The notes: generated by a model from the letters alone, not told the origin. Counted from the first letter of the stretch, positions 1-9,670 are shown. The stretch: DNA of 64,000 nt from an uncultured Lachnospiraceae bacterium (GCA_910586585.1 CAJUKA010000001.1:141726-205725); one strand, 5' to 3'. Program-made: numbers and translations.

Positions 1-213
1 TGCATGTATGATATGGAGCTGATGAGCCACTGTGCCCATAATATCTGTGCCAACAGTACCTTTAGCATATGGGGGGCAAGACTCAACAAAAATCTCAATA
101 AAGTGATGATACGTCCGCTTCACCACGATAATTACGAAACAATGCAGCCTGCCGAAATACAAGAAAATTGGAAGGGGTGGATTTTGATCGATGCAGACGG
201 AAAAATTTACTGA
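1..213 (+). CDS. Alpha-1,2-fucosyltransferase-like (GT11), C-terminal fragment cut by window edge
   Basis: The frame is open from base 1 and stops with TGA at 211-213, so only about the last 70 residues are inside the window. The fragment carries the GT11 C-terminal signature: acidic residue, LMS, then SHCAHNICANSTFSIWGA. Two full-length GT11 enzymes at 35632 and 39181 end with the equivalent (I)IANSS(F/Y)SWWAA segment. GT11 enzymes transfer L-fucose from GDP-fucose, usually alpha-1,2 onto galactose, on the cytoplasmic side of the membrane. Here the second Trp of the usual SWWGA is replaced (SIWGA). The ATG at 4 is internal, not the start. The next gene begins inside this one at 191. Confidence 0.8.
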   Translation, partial: CMYDMELMSHCAHNICANSTFSIWGARLNKNLNKVMIRPLHHDNYETMQPAEIQENWKGWILIDADGKIY

Positions 214-1237
214 TGTAATTTCGATTATTGTTCCGGTGTACAATATGGAGCAGTATTTGGAACGCTGTATGCGTTCGATATTGGACCAGACCTATCAGCG
301 GCTAGAGATTATACTGGTGGATGATGGTTCAACCGATCGTTCTCCCCAATTATGTGATGCATATGCAAAGAAGGATAGCAGAATAAAGGTGGTGCACAAA
401 ACAAACGGCGGCTTATCTGACGCCAGAAATGCTGGGCTTGAGATTGCAACTGGAACATATATCGGGTATGTTGACAGTGATGACTGGATTGAGCTGGACA
501 TGTATGAGCGTATGTACAAAGCCTGCGTTGAAAATGGTGCACAGCTTGCAGCATGTCGGTATGTGAGTGAACATAGCGCAGAACATGCATATCAGCATTC
601 CAAAGAGGAAAAAAGCGGCACAGATTCCGTAGTTGCGCTTTCCAGAGAGGAATTGCTTAGAATTTATTTATGCGGTCATAACAGCTATGTGATATACAAT
701 TCCGTGTGGAGCAAACTGTTTCATCGCGATTTGGTGAAAAATATCCTGTTTCCGAAAGGAAGAAATTCGGAGGATATTATGTATACGACAAGAGCTTTTT
801 GCAGGCTCGAAAAAGCAGTGTACATTGACGCGGGCCTGTACCACTATGTACTTGACCGTGAGGGAAGTATTATGAATGTGGCAAAAGGCGAACGAATGTT
901 TTGGGATGAAATTCCCTTTTGGCGGGAGCATATCACACATATCCGTGTAAATGTTTCAGAAGAATTTGGCGATTTGGCGGCATATTATTTTTGGAGACGG
1001 CTTTTGTTTTATTATGTTGATATGAAGAGGGCCAAAAAGCAGGGAAGCGCTTATGCAAAAAGGCTTGTGGGGGAGCTGAGAGCTGATAAGACAGAGATTG
1101 CTAGAGTATATGCAAGTGGTATCGTTTCAAAGGGAGATCGTGCCCGAATGCGGCTGTTTCTGTTTTGTCCTTCGTTGTATGCGGCCGTTGTAGAATTATA
1201 TGAAAAACTTGTAATTCCAATCAGGCAGAAACGATAA
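191..1237 (+). CDS. Glycosyltransferase family 2
   Basis: A 348-residue GT-A fold glycosyltransferase. The first 110 residues hold the GT2 core: SIIVPVYN at 11-18, the nucleotide-binding DDGSTD at 44-49, and the metal-binding segment YVDSDDW at 93-99. The C-terminal third is basic and aromatic, typical of capsule and exopolysaccharide GT2 enzymes that sit on the inner membrane face. The start ATG at 191 lies inside the upstream GT11 gene and is preceded by a purine-rich GGAAGGGGTGG about 11 bases upstream. Donor and acceptor cannot be told from sequence. It opens block A and resembles the GT2 at 38100 that opens block B. Confidence 0.93.
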   Translation: MQTEKFTDVISIIVPVYNMEQYLERCMRSILDQTYQRLEIILVDDGSTDRSPQLCDAYAKKDSRIKVVHKTNGGLSDARNAGLEIATGTYIGYVDSDDWIELDMYERMYKACVENGAQLAACRYVSEHSAEHAYQHSKEEKSGTDSVVALSREELLRIYLCGHNSYVIYNSVWSKLFHRDLVKNILFPKGRNSEDIMYTTRAFCRLEKAVYIDAGLYHYVLDREGSIMNVAKGERMFWDEIPFWREHITHIRVNVSEEFGDLAAYYFWRRLLFYYVDMKRAKKQGSAYAKRLVGELRADKTEIARVYASGIVSKGDRARMRLFLFCPSLYAAVVELYEKLVIPIRQKR

Positions 1238-1269
1238 AAGGCAAATTTGTAACGCTGGAGGGGATTTGG

Positions 1270-2733
1270 ATGCTTTTTAATTCATATATTTTTGTATTTT
1301 TATTTTTTCCAGCTGTGCTTTTGGGATATTACAGTTTGCACCATTTTGAAGCCAAAAAGCCGGCAGTTGGCTTTTTGATTCTGATGTCCATGTGGTTCTA
1401 TGGCTACAACAGTTTTGCCTATCTTTGTATTTTGATTTTCAGCATTGTTTTCAATTATATTTTGGTTGGATTCTTGTGGCGGGTGCCGGATGGTCTGCAA
1501 AAAAAACTTATTTTTGCGGTGGGAATCCTTTTCAATATTGGAATTTTGTTTTATTATAAATACTATGATTTTTTTATTGAAAATGTCAATGCAGCAGCAG
1601 GAACAAATTTTGGACTTCTGCGTTTGATGCTCCCGCTTGGAATTAGTTTTTATACATTTCAGCAGATGTCCTATGTGATTGATTCTTACAGAAAGGAATG
1701 CGAGCGCTACAGTCTGTTGGAATATGCAGCGTATGTGTCTTTTTTCCCGCAGTTGATCGCAGGACCGATTGTCTATCATGATGAACTGATACCACAGCTT
1801 AGAGATGCCAAAAAGTATCATATTAATTATGAAAATTTATGCAAAGGCATCTATGCATTTGCACTGGGGCTTGCCAAAAAAGTACTTGTGGCGGATACCT
1901 TTTCAAAAGTGGTGACAATTGGTTATGAAGATGTCGGGGAATTGAATGCGATCAGTGTTTTGATTGTGATGGTGTGCTATTCCCTGCAAATATATTTTGA
2001 CTTTAGTGGGTACTGTGATATGGCATGGGGGATTGGTTATTTGTTTAATATCGAGCTTCCGATAAACTTTCATTCCCCTTACAAAGCGGCGTCCATCACA
2101 GAGTTTTGGGACCGCTGGCATATGACATTAACGCGTTTTTTCACAAAGTATGTCTATATTCCGCTGGGCGGCAGCCGCAAAGGGAAGCTGAGAACGTATG
2201 TGAATGTTTTGATCGTATTTTTTGTAAGCGGTATCTGGCATGGCGCGAACTGGACATTTCTTTTGTGGGGGATTCTCAATGGTATCGGCAATATCTTTGA
2301 CAAGCTTTTTGGGAGGTTTTTCAAATGGGTGCCGAGAGCAGTGGGCGTGGCGGCAACATTTTGTTTCAGTACATTTGCATGGAGTCTTTTTCGAGCGGAT
2401 TCGATTGGACAGGCAAAGCGAATGTGGAAGCAGCTTGCAGCGTTTGGCGATGGCAGCGTGTATCAGCCTATCACAGAAGTTTTTAATGAGCTTACAGAGG
2501 TAAAGCTGCTGTACCGCATAGGATTTGGCAGCTTGATAGAGCGATATCCTGCAAGCTGTCTCGTGTTTTTTATGACAGTGATAGTTGGTGCCTGCTTTTT
2601 TATGAAAAATACGCAGGAAAAGGTGCGTGTAATGCAGTATACGCCATTCAAGATAGTGGTTGTGACCGGACTGCTCATATGGAGTATTTTGTCGCTGTCT
2701 GATGTAAGCGAGTTTTTATATTTTAATTTTTAA
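1270..2733 (+). CDS. MBOAT family O-acyltransferase (AlgI/DltB-like)
   Basis: A 487-residue polytopic protein of the membrane-bound O-acyltransferase family, the AlgI/PatA/DltB branch. These proteins pass acyl groups, commonly acetyl, across the membrane to extracytoplasmic polysaccharide. Hallmarks are GISFYTFQQMSYVIDSYR near 124-141, the segment FPQLIAGPIV near 159-168, EFWDRWHMTL at 278-287, and GIWHGANW at 321-328, with the family His residues at 284 and 324. About ten hydrophobic segments are visible. The start ATG follows CTGGAGGGG with good spacing. The partner gene at 2749 starts 15 bases after the stop and is probably the second half of an AlgI/AlgJ-type acetylation pair. Confidence 0.95.
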   Translation: MLFNSYIFVFLFFPAVLLGYYSLHHFEAKKPAVGFLILMSMWFYGYNSFAYLCILIFSIVFNYILVGFLWRVPDGLQKKLIFAVGILFNIGILFYYKYYDFFIENVNAAAGTNFGLLRLMLPLGISFYTFQQMSYVIDSYRKECERYSLLEYAAYVSFFPQLIAGPIVYHDELIPQLRDAKKYHINYENLCKGIYAFALGLAKKVLVADTFSKVVTIGYEDVGELNAISVLIVMVCYSLQIYFDFSGYCDMAWGIGYLFNIELPINFHSPYKAASITEFWDRWHMTLTRFFTKYVYIPLGGSRKGKLRTYVNVLIVFFVSGIWHGANWTFLLWGILNGIGNIFDKLFGRFFKWVPRAVGVAATFCFSTFAWSLFRADSIGQAKRMWKQLAAFGDGSVYQPITEVFNELTEVKLLYRIGFGSLIERYPASCLVFFMTVIVGACFFMKNTQEKVRVMQYTPFKIVVVTGLLIWSILSLSDVSEFLYFNF

Positions 2734-2748
2734 CAGGAGGGTCAGCGT

Positions 2749-3834
2749 ATGGGAAAGAAACAGGCAGACGCCAAAGTGTGGTTTCAGAGATGTCTCATAA
2801 TCTATTTTGTGCTCATTTTTCTGACAGCGCTGACCGTATGGGTCTTTGATCCATATTTTCACTTTCACAAGCCCTTTTCCTTTGTATCCTATCGGATGTA
2901 TGACGAACGCTATACCAATGATGGGATTTCACGACACTTTGACTACAATACCATCATCACAGGAACATCTATGGCGCAGAATTTCAAGACAAGTGAGGTG
3001 GATGCTCTATTTGGCGTGCAGTCTGTGAAAGAAACTTTTTCGGGAGCAGGCTTTAAAGAGCTTTCTGAGAATTTGGAAAGAGCACTCAAACGCAATCCTA
3101 ATTTGACCACGATTATATGGACGATGGACTTCAATTCGCTCATACGAGAGAAGGATTACGACCAGTATGATAATTACCCAACGTATCTATATGATGATAA
3201 TTTGTGGAATGATGTATCCTATGTTTTTAACAAAACAGTATGGTATCATGGCGTGATTCCCAATATTGAAAGGACACTCAGAGGCAAGCCAAGCACATCT
3301 TTTGACGAATATTCCTCCTGGGAAAAAGAAACAGGTTATACGTATATTATGGCAAACTATGATCGCTGGGAACAAAAAGCTCCGATGATAGAGGGGCTGA
3401 CTCCAGAAGAACGCCAGATGGTTTCAGACAATATTCAGGAAAACTTTGTGAAGTTAGTTAACCAGTATCCAAACACAACATTTCATATTTTTTATACGCC
3501 ATATAGCATTTGCTGGTGGGATTTTATGAATCAGGAAGGCATGATGCAGATGCAGTTTGACGCGGAAGAGATAGCAACGAAGCTGCTTTTGCAGTGTCCG
3601 AATGTTCGATTGTATAATTTTAATGATCAATATGAAGTGATTACAGATCTGAACAATTATCGGGACAAAGAGCACTATTCTGCAAAGATTAACAGTAAAA
3701 TTTTGGAATGGATTGCTGCGGGTGAAGGTTTGGTGACAAAAGAAAATTATCAAAAACGGCTGGAAACAGAGAAACAGTATTTTCTCAATTATGATTATGA
3801 GTCGGTTTTTGAGCAGGCAGCAAAAGGGGAATAA
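2749..3834 (+). CDS. Membrane-anchored SGNH-hydrolase-like protein, probable O-acylation partner (AlgJ/DltD-like role)
   Basis: A 361-residue protein with one N-terminal transmembrane segment (about residues 13-33) and an extracytoplasmic domain. IITGTSMAQNF looks like the nucleophile-Ser block of SGNH/GDSL folds (G-x-S). Near the C-terminus YRDKEHYSAKIN supplies a D-x-x-H-like pair. This arrangement is seen in proteins encoded beside MBOAT genes (AlgJ, AlgX, DltD), which take the acyl group outside the cell and place it on the glycan. The RBS CAGGAGGG precedes ATG 2749. Family assignment rests mostly on context and the GTS block; the overall sequence is not one I can place in a named family. 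Confidence 0.65.
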   Translation: MGKKQADAKVWFQRCLIIYFVLIFLTALTVWVFDPYFHFHKPFSFVSYRMYDERYTNDGISRHFDYNTIITGTSMAQNFKTSEVDALFGVQSVKETFSGAGFKELSENLERALKRNPNLTTIIWTMDFNSLIREKDYDQYDNYPTYLYDDNLWNDVSYVFNKTVWYHGVIPNIERTLRGKPSTSFDEYSSWEKETGYTYIMANYDRWEQKAPMIEGLTPEERQMVSDNIQENFVKLVNQYPNTTFHIFYTPYSICWWDFMNQEGMMQMQFDAEEIATKLLLQCPNVRLYNFNDQYEVITDLNNYRDKEHYSAKINSKILEWIAAGEGLVTKENYQKRLETEKQYFLNYDYESVFEQAAKGE

Positions 3835-3861
3835 GAAGGACAGGAAAGGCAGGAATTTGCA

Positions 3862-5604
3862 ATGGATATCTTAAAAAAACTCAGATATATACTCGACAGG
3901 AAGCAAAAACTTCATATCTGCTTTTTGGGGGTACTGATTTTTATTGGAGGATTATTGGAGACATTGAGTGTTTCTGCGGTTCTTCCTGTTGTCTGGGCAA
4001 TCATAGACCCTGTTCAGGCACAACAAAACGAATATATGCGGCTTGCAATGGATATGCTTCATATTGATGATATCCAAGATTTTATTGTACCGCTTCTGCT
4101 TGCGCTGATTGTTATGTATGTGCTCAAAAACGCATTTCTGCTGCTGCTTGTGAATGAGCAGAACCGGTTTATTGCCTACAATAGAAATAAACTGATTAGT
4201 CAGGTATTGCGGGAATTTTTAAACAGACCCTATGAATTTTATTTAGATGCAGATATTCCCACTGTTTTTCGTCTGACAGACAGTGATATTCCCAACGTGT
4301 TCAGTATTTTGATGGCGCTGATATCACTTGTTTCCGAATCGGTAGTCTTTGTTTTGCTGTGTATGGTAATGATTCTCACAGATTGGAAATTGCTCGTTTT
4401 TTTGCTTTTTGTATTTGGAATTCTATCTTTGGTGCTGCTAAAGGTATTGAAACCGCGCCTTTCCAAGCTTGGCGCCAAGAATCAGAAAATACAGTCACGG
4501 ATTGCCAAATGGAGGATTCAGGCGATTTATGGCATCAAAGACGTCAAGGTTCTGCACAGAGAGTCATTTTTTGCAGATAATTATGAAAACAGCGGAAAAA
4601 CGGGCGCTGGATACAGCAAAACATATGCTGTTGTGAACAATTTGCCGCGCCTGTTAATTGAGTCTGTTTTTATGGCAAGTATTTTGGGGTATATTATTTT
4701 GTATATTTTGGCAGGAAACAATGCCTCAGAGCTGGTGCCGATGCTTTCTGCTTTTGGAATTGCAGCAATGCGTATGATGCCGAGCATCAACCGAATCAAT
4801 ACGTATATGACGGATATTTCTTATTTTAAACCATGCTTGGATTATGTATACGAAAATATGAACATCAATGAAATCAGCAAAAAAACAAATCAGACACTGC
4901 TGCCAGTTGATGAAACCAAGAAAATGCAGTTAAAAGATAAGATAGCGTTAAAAGAGATTGTCTATGCATATCCAAATACGGAAACATTGATATTTGACAA
5001 GGCAGAAATGATAGTGCCTTATGGAAAATCTGTTGGAATTATGGGGCCGTCAGGAGCCGGAAAATCTACAATTGTGGATATTCTTTTAGGACTTTTGAAG
5101 GTTCGGGAGGGAAGCATTACCTGTGATGGGGTCAATATTTTTGATAATTACCCGGCATGGCTATCACAGATTGGCTATATTCCGCAGTCAATTTATCTGG
5201 TTGATGAGCCGGTCCGAAATAATATTGCCTTTGGCATCGCAGAGAATGAAATTGATGACGAACGAATCTGGGAGGCACTAGAAGAGGCCCAACTCAAAGA
5301 CTTTATCAAAACACTTCCTGATGGGCTTGACACTGCGATTGGGGACAGAGGAGTGCGTATTTCCGGCGGACAGAGACAGCGCCTTGGTATTGCAAGGGCA
5401 TTGTACCACAATCCAGAGATTCTTGTGTTTGACGAGGCAACATCAGCGCTTGACAATGAGACAGAAGCGGCGGTGATGGATGCAATCAATAGTTTTCATG
5501 GCAGAAAAACAATGGTGATAATCGCCCACCGATTGAATACGATAGAGAAATGCGATATTATTTATAAAGTCGATGGGGGAAAAATTACGAAAACTTCGTT
5601 ATAA
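3862..5604 (+). CDS. ABC half-transporter with fused permease and ATPase (lipid-linked oligosaccharide exporter, PglK/MsbA-like), copy 1
   Basis: A 580-residue protein with an N-terminal six-helix transmembrane domain (about 1-325) and a C-terminal nucleotide-binding domain. Walker A is GPSGAGKST at 395-403, the Q-loop region has IPQSIYL near 440, the signature is ISGGQRQR at 500-507, Walker B is LVFDEA at 521-526, and the H-loop lies in IIAHRL. Such dimeric exporters flip lipid-linked oligosaccharides across the membrane. It starts at ATG 3862, after AGGA. Two paralogues lie at 23667 and 40053, sharing the LPRLLIES-type motif in the transmembrane domain and a near-identical ATPase. Copies 1 and 3 occupy matching places in blocks A and B. 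Confidence 0.95.
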   Translation: MDILKKLRYILDRKQKLHICFLGVLIFIGGLLETLSVSAVLPVVWAIIDPVQAQQNEYMRLAMDMLHIDDIQDFIVPLLLALIVMYVLKNAFLLLLVNEQNRFIAYNRNKLISQVLREFLNRPYEFYLDADIPTVFRLTDSDIPNVFSILMALISLVSESVVFVLLCMVMILTDWKLLVFLLFVFGILSLVLLKVLKPRLSKLGAKNQKIQSRIAKWRIQAIYGIKDVKVLHRESFFADNYENSGKTGAGYSKTYAVVNNLPRLLIESVFMASILGYIILYILAGNNASELVPMLSAFGIAAMRMMPSINRINTYMTDISYFKPCLDYVYENMNINEISKKTNQTLLPVDETKKMQLKDKIALKEIVYAYPNTETLIFDKAEMIVPYGKSVGIMGPSGAGKSTIVDILLGLLKVREGSITCDGVNIFDNYPAWLSQIGYIPQSIYLVDEPVRNNIAFGIAENEIDDERIWEALEEAQLKDFIKTLPDGLDTAIGDRGVRISGGQRQRLGIARALYHNPEILVFDEATSALDNETEAAVMDAINSFHGRKTMVIIAHRLNTIEKCDIIYKVDGGKITKTSL

Positions 5605-5636
5605 GCGCAGATTTTGGGATTGGGAGGCATAATAGA

Positions 5637-7811
5637 ATGTCACAGGCAATGACACTGTTTATACAAATCATATTGACGATATTAGGAGGAACTGCTTCCA
5701 TAGCGGTTTTGATTGCGCGCAGAAAAAGCAAGAGAGAGCTTTCCTTAATTTTTTTATGGATGCTCTATGTGTTTTATAATCTGTGGGTTATCAATGTATT
5801 TCGGCTGATGCTGCTGTTTGATGATGAAATTCCGGCGTACAGCGAAAACAAATATCTTCTTGTAGCAGATATCGTTTTGGTAGCGGCAGTGTCCGTGTTT
5901 GTATGCCTGACAAAAACGATGGAGACAAAACAGGGAAAAAATGAAAAGACAGCGTGGTGCATTATCTTAATGCTTGGCGGGATTGTCTGTTTTGTGAAAC
6001 TATTAAGGCAGTATTTTCATCTCAATATGGCAGTTTATGGGCTTTTTCAACCGGACAACATCGGCAGGCTGGGGCTGATTGTACTGCTTGGCTATCTGAT
6101 TTATGAGAAGGCAGTACACGGATTGCAGGATAAGCATTCGCGGGCTTTGACATTGTCTGTTTCGCTCCTTGTTTCTGTGACGTTTTTTCTGTATCCTGCA
6201 TTTGAGACACTTTTGACAAACGCGGATGAATTTGATTTTTCTATGAATCGTGTCTGGTATATGTTTGTTCTTTTTGGGGTTTTTGTTTTTATTGTATCAG
6301 CAGTTGTTATGTATTTGTTTCCGTGCAAAAAGCGCAGAATTTTGTGTTTTGTGCTATGGGCAGTTTCTATCTGTGCTTATATCCAGGGAATGCTTTTCAA
6401 CAACAGGCTTTTCCTGATGGAAGGCAAAAAGCAGGAGTGGAGCGAAGAACTTGACCAATTTAATCTGATTGTCTGGGCACTGTGCTTTGTACTGCTTTTG
6501 GGGCTGTGCTTTCTTGCCAAAAAGTCAAGATGGAAAATGATAGCGGCAACCTCTGTGGGTTTGTGCTTGATGCAGATAACAGGAATTTTGTCAGTCGTTC
6601 CGTCCTATCAGAAACATGTCTCTGAAAATAGCGCCTTTTATCAAAATTATTTGTCTACGCAGGGATTGTATGAAGCGGCATCGGAAGATAATGTTGTTGT
6701 TTTTGTGCTGGACACATATGATGTTGATTTTTTGGATCAGGTGCTTGAAAAGCATCCAGATTTTTTAGAGCCGCTTGCTGGATTTATTTATTATCCCGAT
6801 ACTGTTTCGCAGTTTTCACGGACATTTCCTTCGATTCCTTATATGCTTACAGGAAAAACCTATTTTTATGAGGAACCACAGTCCGAATACATTGACAAAT
6901 CCTTTGCCGGCTGTTCGTTTTGGGACAAGCTCAAAAAGAGCGGATATCAATACTATCTTTTTGAGGAAGATGAGAACATGATTGGCAAGACAATATTGAC
7001 AGGTGCTGCGAACTTTATCAGTCAGGGACATGTCAGAGATGAAGAGATCTCCTTTTCGGGCTGTGCCATGACCGCAGTCAAAATAGGATGCTATCGGCTT
7101 TTTCCATATGTATTCAAGAATTATTTTTCGTATACGTCAGAGGATATCAATGATATGGTAGTCAGCCGCCGGATACTTGATATACCCAAGTATGAAGGAG
7201 ATGATGCGTTGATTTACCAGCAGTTAAAAGACAGTGAGATAACGATAGAGCATGACAAAAAGGCATTTCGTTTTATTCATACAAAAGGGGCACATGCGCC
7301 GTATACCATGAACGAAAAAGGGGAAAAGGTAAAAGAGGAAAACTGTACCCCGATTCAACAATACATAGGCTGTATGAAATTTGTCTATGAATATCTATCA
7401 CAGATGAAACAGTTGGGAATTTATGAAAAATCGACGATTATTATCACAGCGGATCATGGCGAAAACTTTGTTGCAGAGAAGCTTAGCCAGAATACCAATC
7501 CGATATTGTTTGTCAAGCCTGCCAATGCGGGAGCGCAAACCCCGCTGCAATATACAACAATAAGCGCGTCACAAAACGACCTTTTGCCGACGATTGCTGG
7601 TGCAATGGGGATTGATTATGATGATGGGGAAGGACTTGACCTGCTGCATATTACAGGGGAGGATAAGAAGCGCAAACGATATCATTATTATACGGTTGTA
7701 GAGGATAATATCCAGACGAAAGCAAGGGTATATGAGATTGATGGAGATTCCAGAGATTTTGCAAACTGGACTGCAACACAGCAGTATTATGAATTCGGAG
7801 AATTTTATTGA
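5637..7811 (+). CDS. Polytopic membrane protein with C-terminal sulfatase/alkaline-phosphatase-superfamily domain
   Basis: A 724-residue protein. Residues 1-330 contain about nine hydrophobic helices. Residues 350-700 form a sulfatase-like (LtaS/phosphoethanolamine-transferase type) domain with metal-ligand candidates VLDTYD near 357-362, a Ser/Thr-containing stretch FSRTFPSI at 393-400 where the nucleophile is expected, GAHAPY near 551-556, and ITADHGEN at 603-610. Family members move phosphoglycerol or phosphoethanolamine onto glycans outside the cell, or hydrolyse such esters. The domain order (membrane helices first, catalytic domain outside) favours a transferase that decorates the polysaccharide. 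The exact substituent is inference. The RBS GGGAGG precedes ATG 5637. The next gene follows within 25 bases. Confidence 0.85.
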   Translation: MSQAMTLFIQIILTILGGTASIAVLIARRKSKRELSLIFLWMLYVFYNLWVINVFRLMLLFDDEIPAYSENKYLLVADIVLVAAVSVFVCLTKTMETKQGKNEKTAWCIILMLGGIVCFVKLLRQYFHLNMAVYGLFQPDNIGRLGLIVLLGYLIYEKAVHGLQDKHSRALTLSVSLLVSVTFFLYPAFETLLTNADEFDFSMNRVWYMFVLFGVFVFIVSAVVMYLFPCKKRRILCFVLWAVSICAYIQGMLFNNRLFLMEGKKQEWSEELDQFNLIVWALCFVLLLGLCFLAKKSRWKMIAATSVGLCLMQITGILSVVPSYQKHVSENSAFYQNYLSTQGLYEAASEDNVVVFVLDTYDVDFLDQVLEKHPDFLEPLAGFIYYPDTVSQFSRTFPSIPYMLTGKTYFYEEPQSEYIDKSFAGCSFWDKLKKSGYQYYLFEEDENMIGKTILTGAANFISQGHVRDEEISFSGCAMTAVKIGCYRLFPYVFKNYFSYTSEDINDMVVSRRILDIPKYEGDDALIYQQLKDSEITIEHDKKAFRFIHTKGAHAPYTMNEKGEKVKEENCTPIQQYIGCMKFVYEYLSQMKQLGIYEKSTIIITADHGENFVAEKLSQNTNPILFVKPANAGAQTPLQYTTISASQNDLLPTIAGAMGIDYDDGEGLDLLHITGEDKKRKRYHYYTVVEDNIQTKARVYEIDGDSRDFANWTATQQYYEFGEFY

Positions 7812-7834
7812 CGCTGCTGAAATGGGGGAGAGAA

Positions 7835-8854
7835 ATGACAGAAAAACCAATCATTGCGACAGAGCTTTTAAAAGGTCAGGGACTTGGCAACCAGTTGTTT
7901 TGCTATATTACAACCAGATGCCTTGCATATGAAAAGGGCTGGGATTTTAGTATTTTAAACAAATCATTGTTTGACTGTCTGTATTTTTTGAATTTAGACT
8001 GTGGAATAGAAGCTAAAAAGTCAGATTTTGATACAGTTTATCATGAAAGAGAAGACAGGATCCATATAGGAAATTCGAAACATGATATTGAGCATGGATG
8101 TTATATCACAGGGGCGGATCCACATTTTTTGAAGCTTCATAAACAGACACTTTTGTATGGAAATATGCAGGACGAAGTATATTTTGGCAAATACCGCAAG
8201 GAAATCAAACAGTGGCTTTGCGTAAACCCCTTATATGACTGCAAAGAGTATTCAAGAGAAAATCTTTGCATTATCAATATCAGAGGCGGGGAATATACAG
8301 GCAGTCCGGAATTATTTCTGCGGCGCAAATACTGGCTTGATGCTATAAATGTGATGAAAAAGAAGCGTGAGGATATGGAATTTATGGTGGTGACAGATGA
8401 TATCGCCGCAGCGAACCGGATTCTTCCTGAAGTTAAAGCATATCACTTTGATTTGGCGGGGGATTATACAGTCATTAAAAATGCGTATTATCTGATTTTA
8501 TCCAATTCTACGTTTGCATTTTTCCCGACATATACAAGCGATACCATCCGGTATATAATTGCACCGAAGTACTGGGCAAGACACAATGTATCGGATGGAT
8601 ATTGGGCATCGGAGCAGAATATATATTCTGATTTTCACTATATGGACCGAAAGGGAAGATTGTATACAGCCAAGGAGTGCAAAGAAGAGCTGGAAGCATA
8701 CAAAAAAACATCGTCTCATTATAAAAAAATAGGGCAGAAATTAGAAAAAACTGCGCTTATCAGGGCGAGGATAAAGAGCAAATGGCTGATTTATTCTGAT
8801 TTGTTTGTGCGGGCGCTGCGTTCTGTCAAACGCAGGTGTGGCATGGAGGGTTAA
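7835..8854 (+). CDS. Divergent GT11-like glycosyltransferase, copy A
   Basis: 339 residues from ATG 7835, preceded by GGGGGAGAG; an in-frame TTG at 7808 lacks such a site. The N-terminus has KGQGLGNQLFCY, the counterpart of GT11 GG(L/M)GNQMFQ(Y/F)A. The central INIRGGEYTG replaces the GT11 HVRRGDY loop. ILSNSTFAFFPTY matches the C-terminal IANSSFSWWAA. The layout is GT11, suggesting a GDP-sugar (fucosyl-like) transferase, but the arginine pair and aspartate of the donor loop are changed to Arg-Gly-Gly-Glu. The paralogue at 42612 carries the same changes, so this is a distinct subfamily rather than a damaged gene. It is followed directly by DUF5672; in block B that order is reversed. Confidence 0.75.
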   Translation: MTEKPIIATELLKGQGLGNQLFCYITTRCLAYEKGWDFSILNKSLFDCLYFLNLDCGIEAKKSDFDTVYHEREDRIHIGNSKHDIEHGCYITGADPHFLKLHKQTLLYGNMQDEVYFGKYRKEIKQWLCVNPLYDCKEYSRENLCIINIRGGEYTGSPELFLRRKYWLDAINVMKKKREDMEFMVVTDDIAAANRILPEVKAYHFDLAGDYTVIKNAYYLILSNSTFAFFPTYTSDTIRYIIAPKYWARHNVSDGYWASEQNIYSDFHYMDRKGRLYTAKECKEELEAYKKTSSHYKKIGQKLEKTALIRARIKSKWLIYSDLFVRALRSVKRRCGMEG

Positions 8855-8855
8855 A

Positions 8856-9614
8856 ATGAATGCGGATACAGGAAAATTAAAGCTGCCCAATGTAACACTA
8901 GCGGCAATGACAAGTGTGAATATTCGTGCAACCATTCAGGCGATGCAGTATAGTATGCGCGGCATTGAATTTGGTGATGCGGTGCTGATTACGCACAAGA
9001 AGCCATTTGGACTCCCCAAAAATATACGTTATAGCCATACAGACAGGCTAGACACGATAGATGCGTTTAATTACAAAATGGTGTATGAGCTTGGCGATCA
9101 CATTCATACGGAGTTTGCTTTGATTGTTCATGCAGATGGATTTGTAGTGCATCCAGAGCTGTGGCGTGATGAATTTCTTGAGTATGATTATATAGGCGCG
9201 CCTTGGCCGCTTCCTCCCCAAGGGGATACGACAACTTACCGCGATATTGACGGAAATATCTGCCGTGTGGGAAACAGTGCAGGCATTCGGAGCAAACGTT
9301 TGATGGATTTTCCCAAAAAAGCACAGATTCCATGGAAAGGTGAGTACGCATATGGTAAAATGTGGTATTATGAAGATGGATTTATCTGTTGCAAGATTCG
9401 TCATTTATTGGAAGCAGAGGGCATGCATATCGCGCCGCTTGAAGTTGCTAAGTACTACAGTCATGAAAAAATGATTCCAGAAGTTCAGGGAATCACGCCA
9501 TTTGCTTTTCATAAATGGGAGGGAAGTAATGCACAATATCCGAACTTTATCAAAGAGCCGTTCCTAAAACGGTGTAAAAAAGCAGTAAGAACAGTAATTT
9601 CCAAACATTCATGA
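8856..9614 (+). CDS. DUF5672 family protein, putative glycosyltransferase, copy A
   Basis: 252 residues from ATG 8856, which follows GGAGGG; the longer reading from 8805 has no supporting site. The family core is clear: a VTLAAMTSV start, FALIVHADGFVVHPELW with an acidic pair likely to be the donor/metal site, then EFLEYDYIGAPWPLPP and, near the C-terminus, FHKWEG. DUF5672 proteins are found in capsule and LPS loci and are regarded as uncharacterised glycosyltransferase-like enzymes; function here is inferred from family and location. By eye it is very close to the gene at 41843 (long identical stretches such as FLEYDYIGAPWPLPP). The ATG is one base beyond the preceding stop, so the two genes are probably translationally coupled. 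Confidence 0.85.
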   Translation: MNADTGKLKLPNVTLAAMTSVNIRATIQAMQYSMRGIEFGDAVLITHKKPFGLPKNIRYSHTDRLDTIDAFNYKMVYELGDHIHTEFALIVHADGFVVHPELWRDEFLEYDYIGAPWPLPPQGDTTTYRDIDGNICRVGNSAGIRSKRLMDFPKKAQIPWKGEYAYGKMWYYEDGFICCKIRHLLEAEGMHIAPLEVAKYYSHEKMIPEVQGITPFAFHKWEGSNAQYPNFIKEPFLKRCKKAVRTVISKHS

Positions 9615-9670
9615 CATTATAGGAAACAGGCTTTGGGATTTTGCGGCAAATAACAGAATGGAGTATGCGT

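Noticed and set aside
1300..1821. Minus-strand frame of 173 codons opposite the MBOAT gene
   Set aside because: It lies wholly within a strongly supported coding gene with conserved motifs, has low-complexity residue use, and no RBS or known family.
7808..7834. Upstream TTG start for the GT11-like gene
   Set aside because: ATG 7835 has a strong GGGGGAGAG site, and the extension adds residues with no counterpart in the paralogue at 42612.
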